Positions 1 through 9,714 of a DNA stretch of 64,000 bases are shown here, piece by piece; the stretch's first letter is position 1, and every line of letters begins with the position of its first letter. The stretch comes from Desulfobulbus sp. (GTDB lineage: Bacteria; Desulfobacterota; Desulfobulbia; Desulfobulbales; Desulfobulbaceae): the NCBI RefSeq assembly GCF_030824455.1, contig NZ_JAVBXR010000118.1, forward strand, positions 18,809-82,808, given 5' to 3'. The translations under genes were made by a program, and so were the position numbers. The notes below the pieces were generated by a model. That model worked only from the letters and a program-made list of their open reading frames with translations, made no database searches and was not told where the DNA came from.

Positions 1-345
1 GCTGTATTCTGCAGCCCGTTTTTCCAGCTTTTTTAAAGATTTCGGCATGTCGGCGCTGTCGACCAGAAAAAGGACCACATCGGCCTCGGCCAAACTTTCC
101 ATGGCCACCCGCACCATTTGTCGGTTCATCTCCTCCTGGGCGTCGTGCAAGCCCGGGGTGTCCAGCAGGATCATCTGGTAGGACTCGCCGGTGACAATGC
201 CCATGATCCGGTTGCGCGTGGTCTGCGGCTTGGGGGTGACAATGGCAATTTTCTGTTGGAGCAGGTGATTGAGGAGGGTCGATTTGCCGGCGTTGGGCGG
301 GCCAATGATGGCCGCGACGCCGGAACGATGGGGAGCGCTATTCAA
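1..345 (-). CDS. era: GTPase Era, N-terminal part (cut by window edge)
   Basis: Era is an essential GTPase that binds 16S rRNA near its 3' end and helps 30S assembly. The visible 115 codons hold the G1 loop GPPNAGKST, a switch region with the TTRNRI stretch typical of Era, and the G3 motif DTPGLH. The G4 motif and the C-terminal KH domain lie beyond position 1. The chosen start is a TTG at 343-345 because an AAAGGA ribosome site lies 8 bases upstream and no ATG fits the frame. It is divergent from the exoribonuclease gene, with about 120 bases between them. The family call is secure; the TTG start is inferred. Confidence 0.93.
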   Translation of the reverse strand, partial: MNSAPHRSGVAAIIGPPNAGKSTLLNHLLQQKIAIVTPKPQTTRNRIMGIVTGESYQMILLDTPGLHDAQEEMNRQMVRVAMESLAEADVVLFLVDSADMPKSLKKLEKRAAEYS

Positions 346-467
346 TGGTAGGATCCTTTCTGGCGGCAATAGGGGATAATTCCTGAAGAAAATAATGACA
401 AAGAGGTCGAATCTTGCTATCCACTGTAGCTTACCATGACCCCTGAACTTCGCAACGTGTTAAACAG

Positions 468-2471
468 ATGATCTCCCCCGGCAGCCTTATTGAATTTATC
501 GACGGCGGCAGGTTCTACTGCGGTTTCGTCACCGGCCTTGCCGACAAAAAGATTCTCCTGCACAGCCAGAACGGCCGGGAAATCCATCTGCCGGAATCGC
601 GGGTCCTGATCGTTTCGCGCCAGACCTATCCGCAACCGCCCAGCCGCGAGGCCCTGACCGCGCAGCTGCAACAGCGCAGCGCTGAGCGGACCGCGCTGGC
701 GGAACGCGTCAATCTCGACGAACTGTGGCAGATTGTCTGCGAGGAAGCCGACAACGAATTCCAGCCCGATTTCCTGACGGAACTCCACTTCGGCGGCGCG
801 GTCAACGACGACCAGCGAGCCGCCTTTCTGCGGGCGATCTTTGCCGATCCGCTCTTCTTCAAATTTAAAAACGGCCTGATTGCAACCCACAGCCCCGAGC
901 AGGTGGAACAGTTACGCCTGCAGCGGCAACGGGAAGCGGAAAAGGCGCAGCTGCTCGATCAGGCGGCGGCCGGGCTGCACAGCATCATGCGCAATCTCCC
1001 GGTTTCCTCCGAGCAATGGCCGGATCGGGAGTGTTGCCTGCACTGGCTGAGCCAGTCGGTGCTCTTCGGCAGCGAATGCGCCGAGGACGAGTTCATCCGC
1101 CAGGTACTGAAAAAAGCGGGCCTCACCTCGCCCAACGCCGGATTTGAGCTGCTGGTGAAGGCCGGTTTCTGGGACGCGGACGAAAACCTGGCCCTGCTCC
1201 GCTCCGACCAGCCGGTCGAATTCTCCGAACCCTGCCAACAGCTTGCCGAAACGCTCCAGGAAGCGGAGCTTGCCGAGTTGCTCGCCGATCCCAAGCGCCG
1301 GGACCTGCGGGACCTCAACACCCTGACCATCGATGGGGCCTTCACCCGCGACTTCGACGACGCGGTCCACATCGCCCGCAAAGAAAACGGCCAAGTCGAG
1401 GTCGGCATTCACATCACCGACGTCAGTCACTATGTGCCGCTCAAGAGTCCGCTCTTTGCCGAGGCCAGGGAACGCGCAACCTCGATCTATTTCCCCGAGG
1501 GCCACATCCCAATGTTGCCCAAGAACCTGTCGCTGGACCTGTGCAGCCTGATCAAGGGCAAGATCCGGCCAACCATTAGTTTTCTGGTGACCTTGACCGC
1601 ACAGGGCACGATTGTCCACAGCTCCATTGTGCCGGCGATCATCGAGGTCAAACGGCAGCTGAGCTACCGCGAGGCCGACGGCCTGATCGAACGCGATCCC
1701 GATCTGGCGGCGCTGAACGTGGTGCGCCAGCAGTTGCGCCAACAGCGGGTCGATCAGGGCGCGCTCCTGCTTTCCTTGCCCGACGTCAACATCGACATCC
1801 GCGACCGGCAGCACATCCAGGTCTATCTCTCGCCGGTGGACACGCCGTCCCGCAACCTGATCTCCGAGCTGATGATCCTGGCCAACGGCCTTGCCGCCTC
1901 GTACTTGGCGGAGCGGGAGGCCCCGGGCCTGTTCCGTTCGCAGCCGCCGCCGCGCAAACGGATCATTTCCGGAGCGCACAACAGCCTGACCGACATCGCC
2001 CACCAGCGCCGCTTTCTCTCCCGCGGCGAACTGACCGCGCACCCCAAGCCGCACAGCGGGCTCGGCCTCAACAGCTACACCACCATCACCTCGCCGATCC
2101 GCCGGTTTCTCGACTTGGCGATGCAGCATCAGCTCAGCCATATGATCCACGGCCGGGGCATTCTCTTTTCGGGCGAGGAATGCAAAACCTTTGCCGGCAT
2201 TATCCAGCAAAAACTCGGCCGAGCCAACGCCATCCGCCAACAGCGTCACCGCTACTGGATTCTTCGCTATCTCGAAGCCAAAGAAGGACAACGGGTCAAC
2301 GCCCTGGTGGTCGGCGTCGGGCCGAAGCGGGTCAACATGCTGCTCTGCGACTGCCTCTTTGACGTCGACCTGCCGCCCAATCCCGCCTTTCCGGTCGATC
2401 CCGGCGACACCGTGCGCATCCGGCTGGGTCGAGTGCGGCCGCTTGACAACATCCTCCGCGTCGAATGGTGA
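468..2471 (+). CDS. RNB-domain exoribonuclease (RNase II/R family)
   Basis: Predicted 3'-5' exoribonuclease for RNA decay in the cytoplasm, 667 residues. The central RNB domain begins near residue 280 with the metal-binding aspartate cluster [14 protein letters not shown] and continues through [11 protein letters not shown] and the [19 protein letters not shown] segment. A late [10 protein letters not shown] motif, also typical of RNB enzymes, is present, and a short basic, S1-like tail ends the protein. The N-terminal 250 residues are not the cold-shock pair of E. coli RNase R, so the gene belongs to the shorter RNB subgroup and I do not assign rnb or rnr. It runs opposite to era and converges on the UPF0251 gene with only 6 bases between stops. 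A long antisense frame over it is a composition artefact. Confidence 0.9.
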   Translation: MISPGSLIEFIDGGRFYCGFVTGLADKKILLHSQNGREIHLPESRVLIVSRQTYPQPPSREALTAQLQQRSAERTALAERVNLDELWQIVCEEADNEFQPDFLTELHFGGAVNDDQRAAFLRAIFADPLFFKFKNGLIATHSPEQVEQLRLQRQREAEKAQLLDQAAAGLHSIMRNLPVSSEQWPDRECCLHWLSQSVLFGSECAEDEFIRQVLKKAGLTSPNAGFELLVKAGFWDADENLALLRSDQPVEFSEPCQQLAETLQEAELAELLADPKRRDLRDLNTLTIDGAFTRDFDDAVHIARKENGQVEVGIHITDVSHYVPLKSPLFAEARERATSIYFPEGHIPMLPKNLSLDLCSLIKGKIRPTISFLVTLTAQGTIVHSSIVPAIIEVKRQLSYREADGLIERDPDLAALNVVRQQLRQQRVDQGALLLSLPDVNIDIRDRQHIQVYLSPVDTPSRNLISELMILANGLAASYLAEREAPGLFRSQPPPRKRIISGAHNSLTDIAHQRRFLSRGELTAHPKPHSGLGLNSYTTITSPIRRFLDLAMQHQLSHMIHGRGILFSGEECKTFAGIIQQKLGRANAIRQQRHRYWILRYLEAKEGQRVNALVVGVGPKRVNMLLCDCLFDVDLPPNPAFPVDPGDTVRIRLGRVRPLDNILRVEW

Positions 2472-2477
2472 CCGCCC

Positions 2478-2774
2478 TCACTCCTCCGGGGGCTCTTCCA
2501 CCGCAAAGACCAGCGCCGCACCCGTGGACAGGGCTTCGGCCACCTTGCGACGGGCCGAGGTCAGCATCCGCTGGACCGTGCCGCGTGAAACCCCCATCCG
2601 CTCGCCGGCTTGGACCTGAAACAAGCCCTCGAAATCGCACAGCCGCAGCACCTCGAGTTCGTCCTCCTGGATCGCGATGTGACGCAACTCCTGCAGCGGC
2701 GTGCCCGAAGGCTTGTACGCCCGGCCGCAGAATTGCCCGCAACAGAGGCGTTTCTTTTTAGGACGCGGCGACAT
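2478..2774 (-). CDS. UPF0251/DUF134 family DNA-binding protein
   Basis: Small predicted helix-turn-helix protein of 98 residues. It starts SPRPKKKRLCCGQFCGRA and carries LQELRHIAIQEDELEVLRLCDFEGL followed by an RMGVSRGTVQRMLTSARRKVAEAL helix-turn-helix that resembles sigma-factor region 4. This is the standard UPF0251 arrangement, and the cysteine pairs near the N terminus are also usual. In other anaerobes the family often sits near NifX/NifB-like metal-cofactor genes; none is seen here. The reading frame stays open to 2948, but the internal ATG at 2772-2774 has an AGGAG site 8 bases upstream and gives the normal family length, so I start there. The target DNA is unknown. Confidence 0.85.
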   Translation of the reverse strand: MSPRPKKKRLCCGQFCGRAYKPSGTPLQELRHIAIQEDELEVLRLCDFEGLFQVQAGERMGVSRGTVQRMLTSARRKVAEALSTGAALVFAVEEPPEE

Positions 2775-3124
2775 GGCGCGCTCCTGTTCGCGGCTCCCCC
2801 CGAACGGTTGCTTCATCAAGCGATCCGCCGCCCGCAACGGCCAGTCGCCAACGCCTTGCCGATCTCTTGGCCTCCCTGCTTCTGTTGCCTCTGCCCACGC
2901 GGTTTCTCCTTCAGTTCCAGGGTCATGATGTTCGTTCAAGGCGTGCAAAATAAACCAGTTTCACCAAGAGTGCAACGGCCCGTGCGCCCGCCAGCCAACC
3001 GCTTCCCCTGATCGGCCGCTCGCAAGTCATGGACAAAAGAGCATTGATCAGGTATATGCTCAGGGTATATTTTTCCAGCGTTCCAACTTACAGAGTGCGC
3101 CTTTGCCGCCTCTTTTGACATACA
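2775..3124. other. Intergenic region between UPF0251 and DUF4390 genes
   Basis: About 350 bases separate two divergent genes. The half next to UPF0251 stays open in that gene's frame but looks like GC-driven extension: it is Arg/Gly/Glu-rich with no family similarity that I recognise. The half next to the DUF4390 gene contains a plausible sigma-70 promoter. Nothing else is visible. Confidence 0.5.
3044..3071 (+). promoter_or_regulatory. Possible sigma-70 promoter for the DUF4390-ntrY-ntrX run
   Basis: TTGATC at 3044-3049 and TATATT at 3066-3071 are 16 bases apart, about 50 bases before the DUF4390 start codon. Both boxes match the consensus at most positions. The surrounding A/T-rich sequence differs from the GC-rich neighbourhood. 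Confidence 0.4.
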
Positions 3125-3700
3125 ATGAAACGATTACACCTTCAACTCGCTTTTCTTTGCGGCTTTTTGCTGCTGATTCAGCCCTGCGCGCCGTTTGCCG
3201 CCAACGCCGCGACGCCTGAAATCAAAGACATCATCGTCACCACCTCGGATGTCGACCTCCTGCTCTTTGCCACGGTTAACAACGGTTTCACCCAGGAAAT
3301 GCTCGACGGCGTAAAAACCGGCGTCCCGGTGGTGTTCACCTATCAGCTGGAACTGGTCAAGACCGGAGGCAATTGGCTGGACAGCTCCCTGATCGAATCC
3401 GCCGTGACCCATACCCTGACCTTTGATCCCAACCAGCAGGAATACCGAATCGCCTTTTCCGACCAGGACAACAAAGTGATAACCACCAAGGACGTCGAGC
3501 AGGCCAAACAGTTGATGGCCGAACTCAACGGCGTCAGAGTGATCCCCCTGGCCCAGCTGATCCCCGACGCCCCCTATGCCATCCACTTCAAGGTAACCCT
3601 GAAAAAAGGCGCGCTGCCGCTCGGCATGCATCGCATCCTGCCCTTCTCGTCGCTGTGGGACTTTGAAACCGACTGGCGGACCATCGAGTTCAGGTACTGA
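3125..3700 (+). CDS. DUF4390 domain protein, secreted
   Basis: Protein of 191 residues with a clear signal peptide: MKRLHLQ, a hydrophobic core FLCGFLLLIQP and an Ala-rich cleavage region near residue 29. The mature part (KDIIVTTSDVDLLLFATV... and the C-terminal SSLWDFETDWRTIEFRY) matches my recollection of DUF4390. That family is commonly encoded just before an NtrY-like histidine kinase, as here with a gap of 20 bases. It probably acts in the periplasm or at the outer face of the inner membrane and may influence the kinase. That partnership is inferred from neighbourhood only; no catalytic residues are recognisable. Confidence 0.8.
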   Translation: MKRLHLQLAFLCGFLLLIQPCAPFAANAATPEIKDIIVTTSDVDLLLFATVNNGFTQEMLDGVKTGVPVVFTYQLELVKTGGNWLDSSLIESAVTHTLTFDPNQQEYRIAFSDQDNKVITTKDVEQAKQLMAELNGVRVIPLAQLIPDAPYAIHFKVTLKKGALPLGMHRILPFSSLWDFETDWRTIEFRY

Positions 3701-3720
3701 CCGCGCCTCCCGAACACTGA

Positions 3721-5943
3721 ATGCTCACTGCGGAACAGAGAAAAAAGAAACAGCGGCTGGTCCGCATCGTTATTGTTTGCTGTCTGCTCCTCATCCCGGT
3801 GCTGGGCTATGTCCAGCGCGGCCTGCTCAGCGGCGATTTCAATCTGCCGATCCCCAGCACCATCCTCATCTTTGCCCTGATCAACGTCAACGGGCTACTG
3901 TTGCTGCTCATGCTCTACCTGGTGCTGCGCAACCTGGTGGAGTTGATCTTTGAGCGCAAGCAGAAACTCCTTGGCTCCAAGCTGCGGACCCGGCTGGTCA
4001 TTTGCTTTGTTTCGCTCTCCCTGGTGCCCACCGCGATTCTGTTCGTCGTGGCTCTACGCTTTGTCTCCACCTCCATGGACTACTGGTTCAACGCCCGGGT
4101 GGAGGAGTCCCTGCAGTCGTCGCTGAAACTGGCCCAATCGATCCTCCACGACGCCAGCGAACAGGCCGAGTACGCCGGCCGGCAACTGGCCTCGATCCTG
4201 GAAAGCGGCGCCCTGGACCTCCGCGACGCAGCAAACGTGGAACGTTTTTTTACCCAAACCCTGAAAATCGACCTCCCCGGCGCGCCGGACAGCATCCTGC
4301 TGCTCAACGGCGAACGCGCCCCCATCGCCGCCGCCCGCGGCCCGCGCCTGGAGACCATTGCCCCGCCCGCCATGCCCTCCGAGGCCCTGCGCCTCACCGC
4401 CGACACCGACCGCACCGAGGTGGTCACCCGCCGCACCACCATCGGCGAACTGATCCAGGCGATCACGCCGGTGCAGGTCAACCTGGAAACCCGGCAAACC
4501 TGGTTTCTGATCACCACCCTGCTGATCCCTTCCAGCCGACTCGAAACCATGCAGTCCATTTCCGACGGCATCACCGGCTATCAACAGATGATCATGCTCA
4601 AGGCGCCGATCAAGTTCAGCTTGATCATCATGCTGCTGATCATCACCCTGTTGATCATCTTCGGCGCGATCTGGTTTGGCTTTTACATCGCCCGCAGTCT
4701 CACCGGGCCGATCAACAAACTGGCCGAGGCCACCAAGCGGGTGGCGGACGGCGACATGGATTTCATCGTCGAAAAGGAGGCGGATGACGAGATGGGGATG
4801 CTGATCGATTCGTTCAACTCCATGACCTCAGAAATCCTCGCCTCCAACCAGCAACTGGCGCGCACCCATCGGGCCCTGCAAGACAGCACTGAGGTTTCCG
4901 AGCAACGCCGTCGCTACCTGGAAACCATCCTGGAAAACGTGGCCGCCGGGGTGATTGCCCTGGACGAGAACAACCGCATCACCACCATCAACCGCTTTGC
5001 CGAGGAACTGCTCGCCATCCGCCCGGCGGCCTTTCTGGGCAAGGACTTCCATGCCGCCCTGCCCAAGCAGCACGCGCTGATTGTCGAAAGTTTTCTCAAC
5101 GAATTGCTCCGCACCGGCAAGGCCACCATCGAGCGCCACCTGCGAGTGACCATCCGCCGCGGGGAAACCCTGTCGCTTCAGGTCAACGTGACCCGGATGA
5201 TCGACGACTGGCAGCAGCCCATCGGCTTTGTCATCGTGTTCGACAACCTGACCCACCTGGAAAAGGCGCAGCGACTCGCCGCCTGGCAGGAGGTCGCCCG
5301 CCGCATCGCCCATGAGATCAAAAACCCGCTCACCCCAATCCAGCTTTCGGCCCAGCGGCTGCGCAAACGCTACCTCCACCTGATTACTGAAGACCGCGAC
5401 ATCTTTGATCAGTGCACCGCCACCATCGTCAATCAGGTCGATGAAATTAAAAAACTGGTCAGTGAATTTTCCGATTTCGCGCGCATGCCCAAGCTTCATA
5501 AAGAGCGGAAAAACCTGAGTAAACTGGTGCAGGAGATGGTGGTGTTGTACCAGGAGGCGCATAAACAGCTGACCATCACCTGCCGGATCGCCCCGGACCT
5601 GCCCGAGTTCCTCTTTGACGCGGTGCAGATCAAACGGGTGCTGATCAATCTGCTCGACAATGCGGTCTCGGTGCTTGGCGACGGCGGCGCGGTTGCCGTC
5701 AGCCTGGGCCTGAGCGAAAAAGCCGATCAGGTTCGCCTGGAAGTCGCCGACAATGGGCCCGGCATCCCCGACGAGGTCAAGCTGCGCATCTTCGAACCCT
5801 ATTTTTCCACCCGCAAGTCGGGCACCGGCCTGGGCCTGGCCATCGCCCACACCATTGTCAGCGAGCACGGAGGCTTTATCCGCGCCTACGACAACGAGCC
5901 CGTTGGAGCCGTGTTTGCGGTTGAGCTGCCGCTGGATACCTGA
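3721..5943 (+). CDS. NtrY-like membrane sensor histidine kinase
   Basis: Sensor kinase of 740 residues. Two or three hydrophobic segments lie at about residues 17-35, 40-62 and 95-115, then a roughly 180-residue extracytoplasmic sensor and another membrane segment near 300-320. A HAMP domain follows (ARSLTGPINKLAEATKRVADGD), then a PAS domain from about 400. The HisKA box is RRIAHEIKNPLTPIQ with phospho-acceptor His531. The ATPase carries an N box (INLLDNAV), DNGPGI and GTGLGLAIAHTI. This is the NtrY layout. The response regulator follows 78 bases later, so the two form a pair. The name suggests nitrogen control, but the signal here is unknown. Confidence 0.9.
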   Translation: MLTAEQRKKKQRLVRIVIVCCLLLIPVLGYVQRGLLSGDFNLPIPSTILIFALINVNGLLLLLMLYLVLRNLVELIFERKQKLLGSKLRTRLVICFVSLSLVPTAILFVVALRFVSTSMDYWFNARVEESLQSSLKLAQSILHDASEQAEYAGRQLASILESGALDLRDAANVERFFTQTLKIDLPGAPDSILLLNGERAPIAAARGPRLETIAPPAMPSEALRLTADTDRTEVVTRRTTIGELIQAITPVQVNLETRQTWFLITTLLIPSSRLETMQSISDGITGYQQMIMLKAPIKFSLIIMLLIITLLIIFGAIWFGFYIARSLTGPINKLAEATKRVADGDMDFIVEKEADDEMGMLIDSFNSMTSEILASNQQLARTHRALQDSTEVSEQRRRYLETILENVAAGVIALDENNRITTINRFAEELLAIRPAAFLGKDFHAALPKQHALIVESFLNELLRTGKATIERHLRVTIRRGETLSLQVNVTRMIDDWQQPIGFVIVFDNLTHLEKAQRLAAWQEVARRIAHEIKNPLTPIQLSAQRLRKRYLHLITEDRDIFDQCTATIVNQVDEIKKLVSEFSDFARMPKLHKERKNLSKLVQEMVVLYQEAHKQLTITCRIAPDLPEFLFDAVQIKRVLINLLDNAVSVLGDGGAVAVSLGLSEKADQVRLEVADNGPGIPDEVKLRIFEPYFSTRKSGTGLGLAIAHTIVSEHGGFIRAYDNEPVGAVFAVELPLDT

Positions 5944-6021
5944 TATGATGCTCAGGCTGCACGGCAGATTCCCCCCGCGACGCCTTTTTTGCAAAAGCCC
6001 TCCTCAAACCGGAAATTCCCG

Positions 6022-7386
6022 ATGTCCGACACCATTCTCATCATTGACGACGAAGCCGCCATCCGTGAAAGCCTTGCCGGCATCCTCCTCGACGAGGGTT
6101 TCACGCCGCTGACTGCCGCTTCCGCCGAGGACGGCCTGCAGTTGCTGGATGAAAAGGACATTCGCCTGATCCTGCTTGACATCTGGATGCCGGGCATGGA
6201 CGGACTGGAGGCCCTTAAATTAATCAAACAGCGTTTCACCCTGCCGGTGATCATGATTTCCGGGCACGGCACCATCGAGACCGCAGTGCAGGCCACCCGC
6301 AGCGGCGCCTACGATTTCATCGAAAAACCGCTCTCCTACGACCGAACCATCCTCTCGATTCGCAAAGGACTGCAGTTGGCGCAACTGGAGCGGGACAACC
6401 AGCTGTTGCGGGAAAACGGCCCAGCCGCGGTCAACATCACCGGCGCCAGTCCCCTGATTGCCCGACTGCGGCAGCAGATCGAACGGGTGGCGCCCACCGA
6501 CGCCTGGGTGCTAATTCGGGGCGGCCACGGCACCGGCAAGGAACTGGTGGCCCAGACCATTCATCGCCACTCGCTGCGGGCCAAGCACCCGATGGTGGCG
6601 GTCAATTGCGCCGCCATTCCCGACGAGTTGATCGAATCCGAGTTGTTTGGCCACGTCAAAGGGGCCTTCACCGGGGCCACGGACAACAAAAAGGGCAAGT
6701 TTGATCAGGCCAACGGCTCGACCCTCTTTCTCGACGAAATCGGCGACATGAGCCTCAAGAGCCAGGCCAAGGTGCTGCGCATTCTTCAGGAGCAGACTTT
6801 TGAGCGGGTCGGCGGCTCCAAGACCATTGAGGTCGACGTCCGGGTGCTGGCGGCCACCAACAAGAATCTCGAAGAGGAAATCGAACAAGGCACGTTCCGC
6901 GCCGATCTGTTCTATCGCCTCAACGTGGTGCCCATTGAGGTGCCCGATCTGGCCGACCGACACGAAGACATCCCGCTCCTGGTGGCCGACTTTGTCAATC
7001 AATTCAGCCGCAAGGGGATTGGCTGGAAGCAGTTTTCCATCGAGGCCCTAGAATTGCTCCAGCGCCACCACTGGCCGGGCAATGTGCGCGAACTGCGCAA
7101 TCTGGTCGAACGGTTGGTGATCATGACCCCCGGCGACGAGGTGCACGCCGAGGACGTGGCCCTGTTCCTGGGCAATGCGCCCTTGCAGCCGCCGTTGTCC
7201 CAACCGGTTGATCCGGTGTACCGTCACCTCTCTTTCAAGGATGCCCGGCGGCGGTTTGAAACCGATTATCTTCTCGCCAAGCTTGAAGAAAATGAGGGCA
7301 ACATTTCAAAAACCGCCGAACAGATCGGCATGGAGCGCAGTCACCTGCATAAAAAGGTGAAGGCCCTGGGCATCGCGGCCAAATAA
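6022..7386 (+). CDS. NtrX-like sigma-54-dependent response regulator
   Basis: Protein of 454 residues: receiver domain (acidic pair D9/D10, phospho-acceptor D53 in LLDIWMPGMDG, conserved K in IEKPLSYD), AAA+ domain with the sigma-54 contact loop GAFTGA and Walker B segment TLFLDEIGD, and a Fis-type helix-turn-helix at the C terminus (NISKTAEQIGMERSHLHKKVK). The Walker A loop reads GGHGTGKE rather than the usual GESGTGKE; the lysine is kept. The frame is open from 5989, but ATG 6022 has a GGAA site upstream and starts directly at the receiver domain. It is the partner of the kinase just upstream and should activate sigma-54 promoters. Confidence 0.9.
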   Translation: MSDTILIIDDEAAIRESLAGILLDEGFTPLTAASAEDGLQLLDEKDIRLILLDIWMPGMDGLEALKLIKQRFTLPVIMISGHGTIETAVQATRSGAYDFIEKPLSYDRTILSIRKGLQLAQLERDNQLLRENGPAAVNITGASPLIARLRQQIERVAPTDAWVLIRGGHGTGKELVAQTIHRHSLRAKHPMVAVNCAAIPDELIESELFGHVKGAFTGATDNKKGKFDQANGSTLFLDEIGDMSLKSQAKVLRILQEQTFERVGGSKTIEVDVRVLAATNKNLEEEIEQGTFRADLFYRLNVVPIEVPDLADRHEDIPLLVADFVNQFSRKGIGWKQFSIEALELLQRHHWPGNVRELRNLVERLVIMTPGDEVHAEDVALFLGNAPLQPPLSQPVDPVYRHLSFKDARRRFETDYLLAKLEENEGNISKTAEQIGMERSHLHKKVKALGIAAK

Positions 7387-7494
7387 GTCGCCGCTGAACC
7401 CGTCCACCCGACCCCAGCGGTCGTGGGCCTCGCTTATCCCACAATATTTACACCCTTTCTCCACATACTCTTTCTCTCAACCCAGAGGTGTCCC

Positions 7495-8475
7495 ATGGTT
7501 TTCCCCGAATACCGCCCGCGCAGAATGCGCCAGACCGAAACCTTCCGCGCCATGATCCGTGAAACCCGGCTGGTCCCGGAGCAGATGATCTATCCCCTGT
7601 TTGTGCTGCCCGGCAAGGGCGTGCGCCAGGAGGTAAGCTCCATGCCCGGGGTGTTCCGCCTGTCGGTGGACCAACTGGCCAAGGAGGCCAGGGAATGTCT
7701 CGCCCTGGGCGTCCGCTCGGTGATCCTGTTCGGCCTGCCGGAGAAAAAAGACGGCCTCGGTTCCGGCGCCTACGCCAAGAACGGCATCATCCAGCAGGCG
7801 ATCCGCGAGCTCAAAAACAAGGTCCCGGAAATGACCGTGGTCACCGACGTCTGTCTGTGCGAATACACCGATCACGGCCACTGCGGCTGTCTGGCCGGCC
7901 ACGAGGTCGACAACGACGCCACTCTCGAACTGCTGGCCAAGACCGCGCTGTCCCACGCCGAGGCCGGGGCCGACATGGTGGCGCCGTCCGACATGATGGA
8001 CGGTCGGGTGAGCGAAATCCGCACCACGCTTGATGAAAGCTCCTACCACATGATCCCGATCATGTCCTACGCGGTCAAGTACGCCTCGGCGTTTTACGGC
8101 CCGTTCCGCGATGCCGCCGAGTGCGCGCCCCAGTTTGGCGACCGCCGCAGCTACCAGATGGACCCGGCCAACAGCAAAGAGGCCCTGCGCGAGGCAACTC
8201 TGGACGTGGAGGAAGGCGCGGACATCCTCATGGTCAAGCCGGCCCTGGCCTACCTGGACGTCATCAGCCGTTTGCACGACGAATTCGACCTGCCGATCGC
8301 CGCCTATCAGGTCAGCGGCGAATACGCCATGATCAAGGCGGCGGCTGAAAAGGGCTGGATCGACGGCGAGCGGGTGATGGCCGAGAGCCTGATTGCCATC
8401 CGCCGCGCCGGCGCCGACATGATTCTCACCTATTTTGCCAAGGATATGGCCAAGCTGTTGATTGGGGGCAAGTAA
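7495..8475 (+). CDS. hemB: Delta-aminolevulinic acid dehydratase (porphobilinogen synthase)
   Basis: HemB condenses two 5-aminolevulinate molecules to porphobilinogen in tetrapyrrole synthesis. The 326-residue product has the zinc-type metal segment [16 protein letters not shown] with three cysteines, so it is the Zn-dependent rather than the Asp-rich Mg-dependent form. The two Schiff-base lysines lie in [17 protein letters not shown] and [13 protein letters not shown]. Family length is normal. The frame extends upstream to 7423, but ATG 7495 has an AGAGG site and matches the family N terminus. It lies 108 bases after the ntrX-like gene on the same strand, so co-transcription is possible. Confidence 0.96.
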   Translation: MVFPEYRPRRMRQTETFRAMIRETRLVPEQMIYPLFVLPGKGVRQEVSSMPGVFRLSVDQLAKEARECLALGVRSVILFGLPEKKDGLGSGAYAKNGIIQQAIRELKNKVPEMTVVTDVCLCEYTDHGHCGCLAGHEVDNDATLELLAKTALSHAEAGADMVAPSDMMDGRVSEIRTTLDESSYHMIPIMSYAVKYASAFYGPFRDAAECAPQFGDRRSYQMDPANSKEALREATLDVEEGADILMVKPALAYLDVISRLHDEFDLPIAAYQVSGEYAMIKAAAEKGWIDGERVMAESLIAIRRAGADMILTYFAKDMAKLLIGGK

Positions 8476-8515
8476 GCGACAGGAATCGTTGGACCGCCGA
8501 AAAGCGCTGCGGGCC

Positions 8516-8553
8516 AAAAAGCAACCGGATCGCCCTAGCGGGAGATCCGGTTG
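8516..8553 (-). terminator. Terminator of the hydrolase operon, overlapping its stop codon
   Basis: Perfect 10-base arms CAACCGGATC (8522-8531) and GATCCGGTTG (8544-8553) enclose a 12-base loop. On the minus strand the hairpin is followed by C and five T. The upstream arm encodes the last residues of the hydrolase, so coding sequence and terminator share bases. Confidence 0.65.
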
Positions 8554-9308
8554 ACGAAGCAGGAAACAAGATCCAGGGTCAACTCGAGAAAATCGAGGTG
8601 CGGGGCGTGGCCGCAATCCTCCAGGAGCAGCGGCGTGGCCGAACCTCCGGATTTGCCGACAATCGCGGCGACCTGGGCTGTGGTGCCGTATTGGTCGTCC
8701 CGGCCCTGCAACGCCAGCACCGGGACGTCAATGGACGGCAAGAGGTCTTCAATGTTCCAGGCGGCAAACCAGGGACTGGTCCAGGTGTCGGCCCAGGCCT
8801 TGAACAGGGCCTCGGATTTTTCGCCGTGGAGCCGGGCAAGCCCTCGTTGCAGCTTGCCTTGAGCAAAGGCGGCCATGGCTTTTTTGATGCCGTCAAGGCT
8901 GCATTGTTCGACGAACACATGGGCGGCGACGGCGACAACGCCCAGCAGCAAAGGCGGCTTTGTTGCTGCGAAAATCAAGCTGATGCTGCCGCCGTCGGAA
9001 TGACCGACGAGGATGAATGGTTGGCCGGGAAGCAAGGCTTCGATCACCTCCGGCAGCTCCACAAGGGCGCAGTCATGCAGATAATCAATGGTGCGGGGGC
9101 GCTGCAACGGCGACGAACCGCCATGCCCAAGCCGGTCGTAGACCAAACCCGGACACCCGGTGCGACGGCAAAGTTGTTCGGGAAAATCCCGCCATTGGGC
9201 CACGGAACCGAGCCCTTCATGGAGAAAGACCAGAACCGGTCGCCCCTCGTCGCCCGGATGCGCCGCGTAAAAAAGACGCTGGTCTGCATCAAGCGTCAGC
9301 AGGCTCAT
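8535..9308 (-). CDS. Alpha/beta hydrolase
   Basis: Predicted cytoplasmic alpha/beta-hydrolase of 257 residues. It has the oxyanion segment FLHEGLGSVAQW, the nucleophile elbow GHSDGG (Ser), a late acidic residue in LQGRDDQYG and the catalytic histidine in DCGHAPHLD. The substrate cannot be read from sequence; the SVAQWRDFPEQL region is common in small-ester hydrolases. The start at 9308 overlaps the VanZ-like stop by four bases (ATGA), so the two are translationally coupled. A longer in-frame extension to 9491 lies inside the VanZ gene and is rejected. Confidence 0.85.
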   Translation of the reverse strand: MSLLTLDADQRLFYAAHPGDEGRPVLVFLHEGLGSVAQWRDFPEQLCRRTGCPGLVYDRLGHGGSSPLQRPRTIDYLHDCALVELPEVIEALLPGQPFILVGHSDGGSISLIFAATKPPLLLGVVAVAAHVFVEQCSLDGIKKAMAAFAQGKLQRGLARLHGEKSEALFKAWADTWTSPWFAAWNIEDLLPSIDVPVLALQGRDDQYGTTAQVAAIVGKSGGSATPLLLEDCGHAPHLDFLELTLDLVSCFVNRISR

Positions 9309-9706
9309 CGCGCCTCTTGCCTCCCCCCTTGCACCTGCCGTCGGCGCCATTGCCAATGGCTGACCGCGGCAACCACTCCCCCTGCCGCATCGGCAACCAG
9401 GTCGGCTCCGCTGGAAAACCGGCCCGATATAAACGACTGGTGAAACTCGTCGCTGATTCCGTACATCAGGCAGAAACACACCGTGGCGCAACCGGCGGCC
9501 ACGGGCCGCTGACGCCGCCAGGCAGGCGACAGGGCAAAGAGAAAAGCAAGCCCGAGCGCCGCATAGACAAGCGCGTGCAACAATTTGTCAATATTGACAA
9601 TATCCGGCAGGCTGAGACTGTCGCCGGGTTGATGCGACAGAAAAAAAATGCTCCCCATGACCAGGGTCAGGGGGAGCAATCGACTCCAGGTTGTTCGGCA
9701 GGGCAT
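9305..9706 (-). CDS. VanZ-like small membrane protein
   Basis: Membrane protein of 133 residues with three or four hydrophobic segments. It shows the VanZ-family signature: NIDKLLHALVYAALG (Asp-Lys...His), then GISDEFHQSFISGR (Asp-Glu...His-Gln) and SGADLVADAAGG. VanZ-like proteins are small inner-membrane proteins of mostly unknown biochemistry; the family name comes from teicoplanin resistance and does not imply resistance here. It is the middle gene of a three-gene minus-strand run, after the SEC-C protein (8-base gap) and overlapping the hydrolase. Confidence 0.85.
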   Translation of the reverse strand: MPCRTTWSRLLPLTLVMGSIFFLSHQPGDSLSLPDIVNIDKLLHALVYAALGLAFLFALSPAWRRQRPVAAGCATVCFCLMYGISDEFHQSFISGRFSSGADLVADAAGGVVAAVSHWQWRRRQVQGGRQEAR

Positions 9707-9714
9707 GGACAGAC

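Noticed and set aside
912..2291. Long minus-strand open frame across the exoribonuclease gene
   Set aside because: It lies on the opposite strand of a well-supported RNB gene, has Arg/Gly/Val-rich sequence with no family pattern, and arises because GC-rich DNA has few stops.
2775..2948. N-terminal extension, or a 36-codon ORF, upstream of the UPF0251 gene
   Set aside because: Neither has a ribosome site; the internal ATG has one and gives normal family length.
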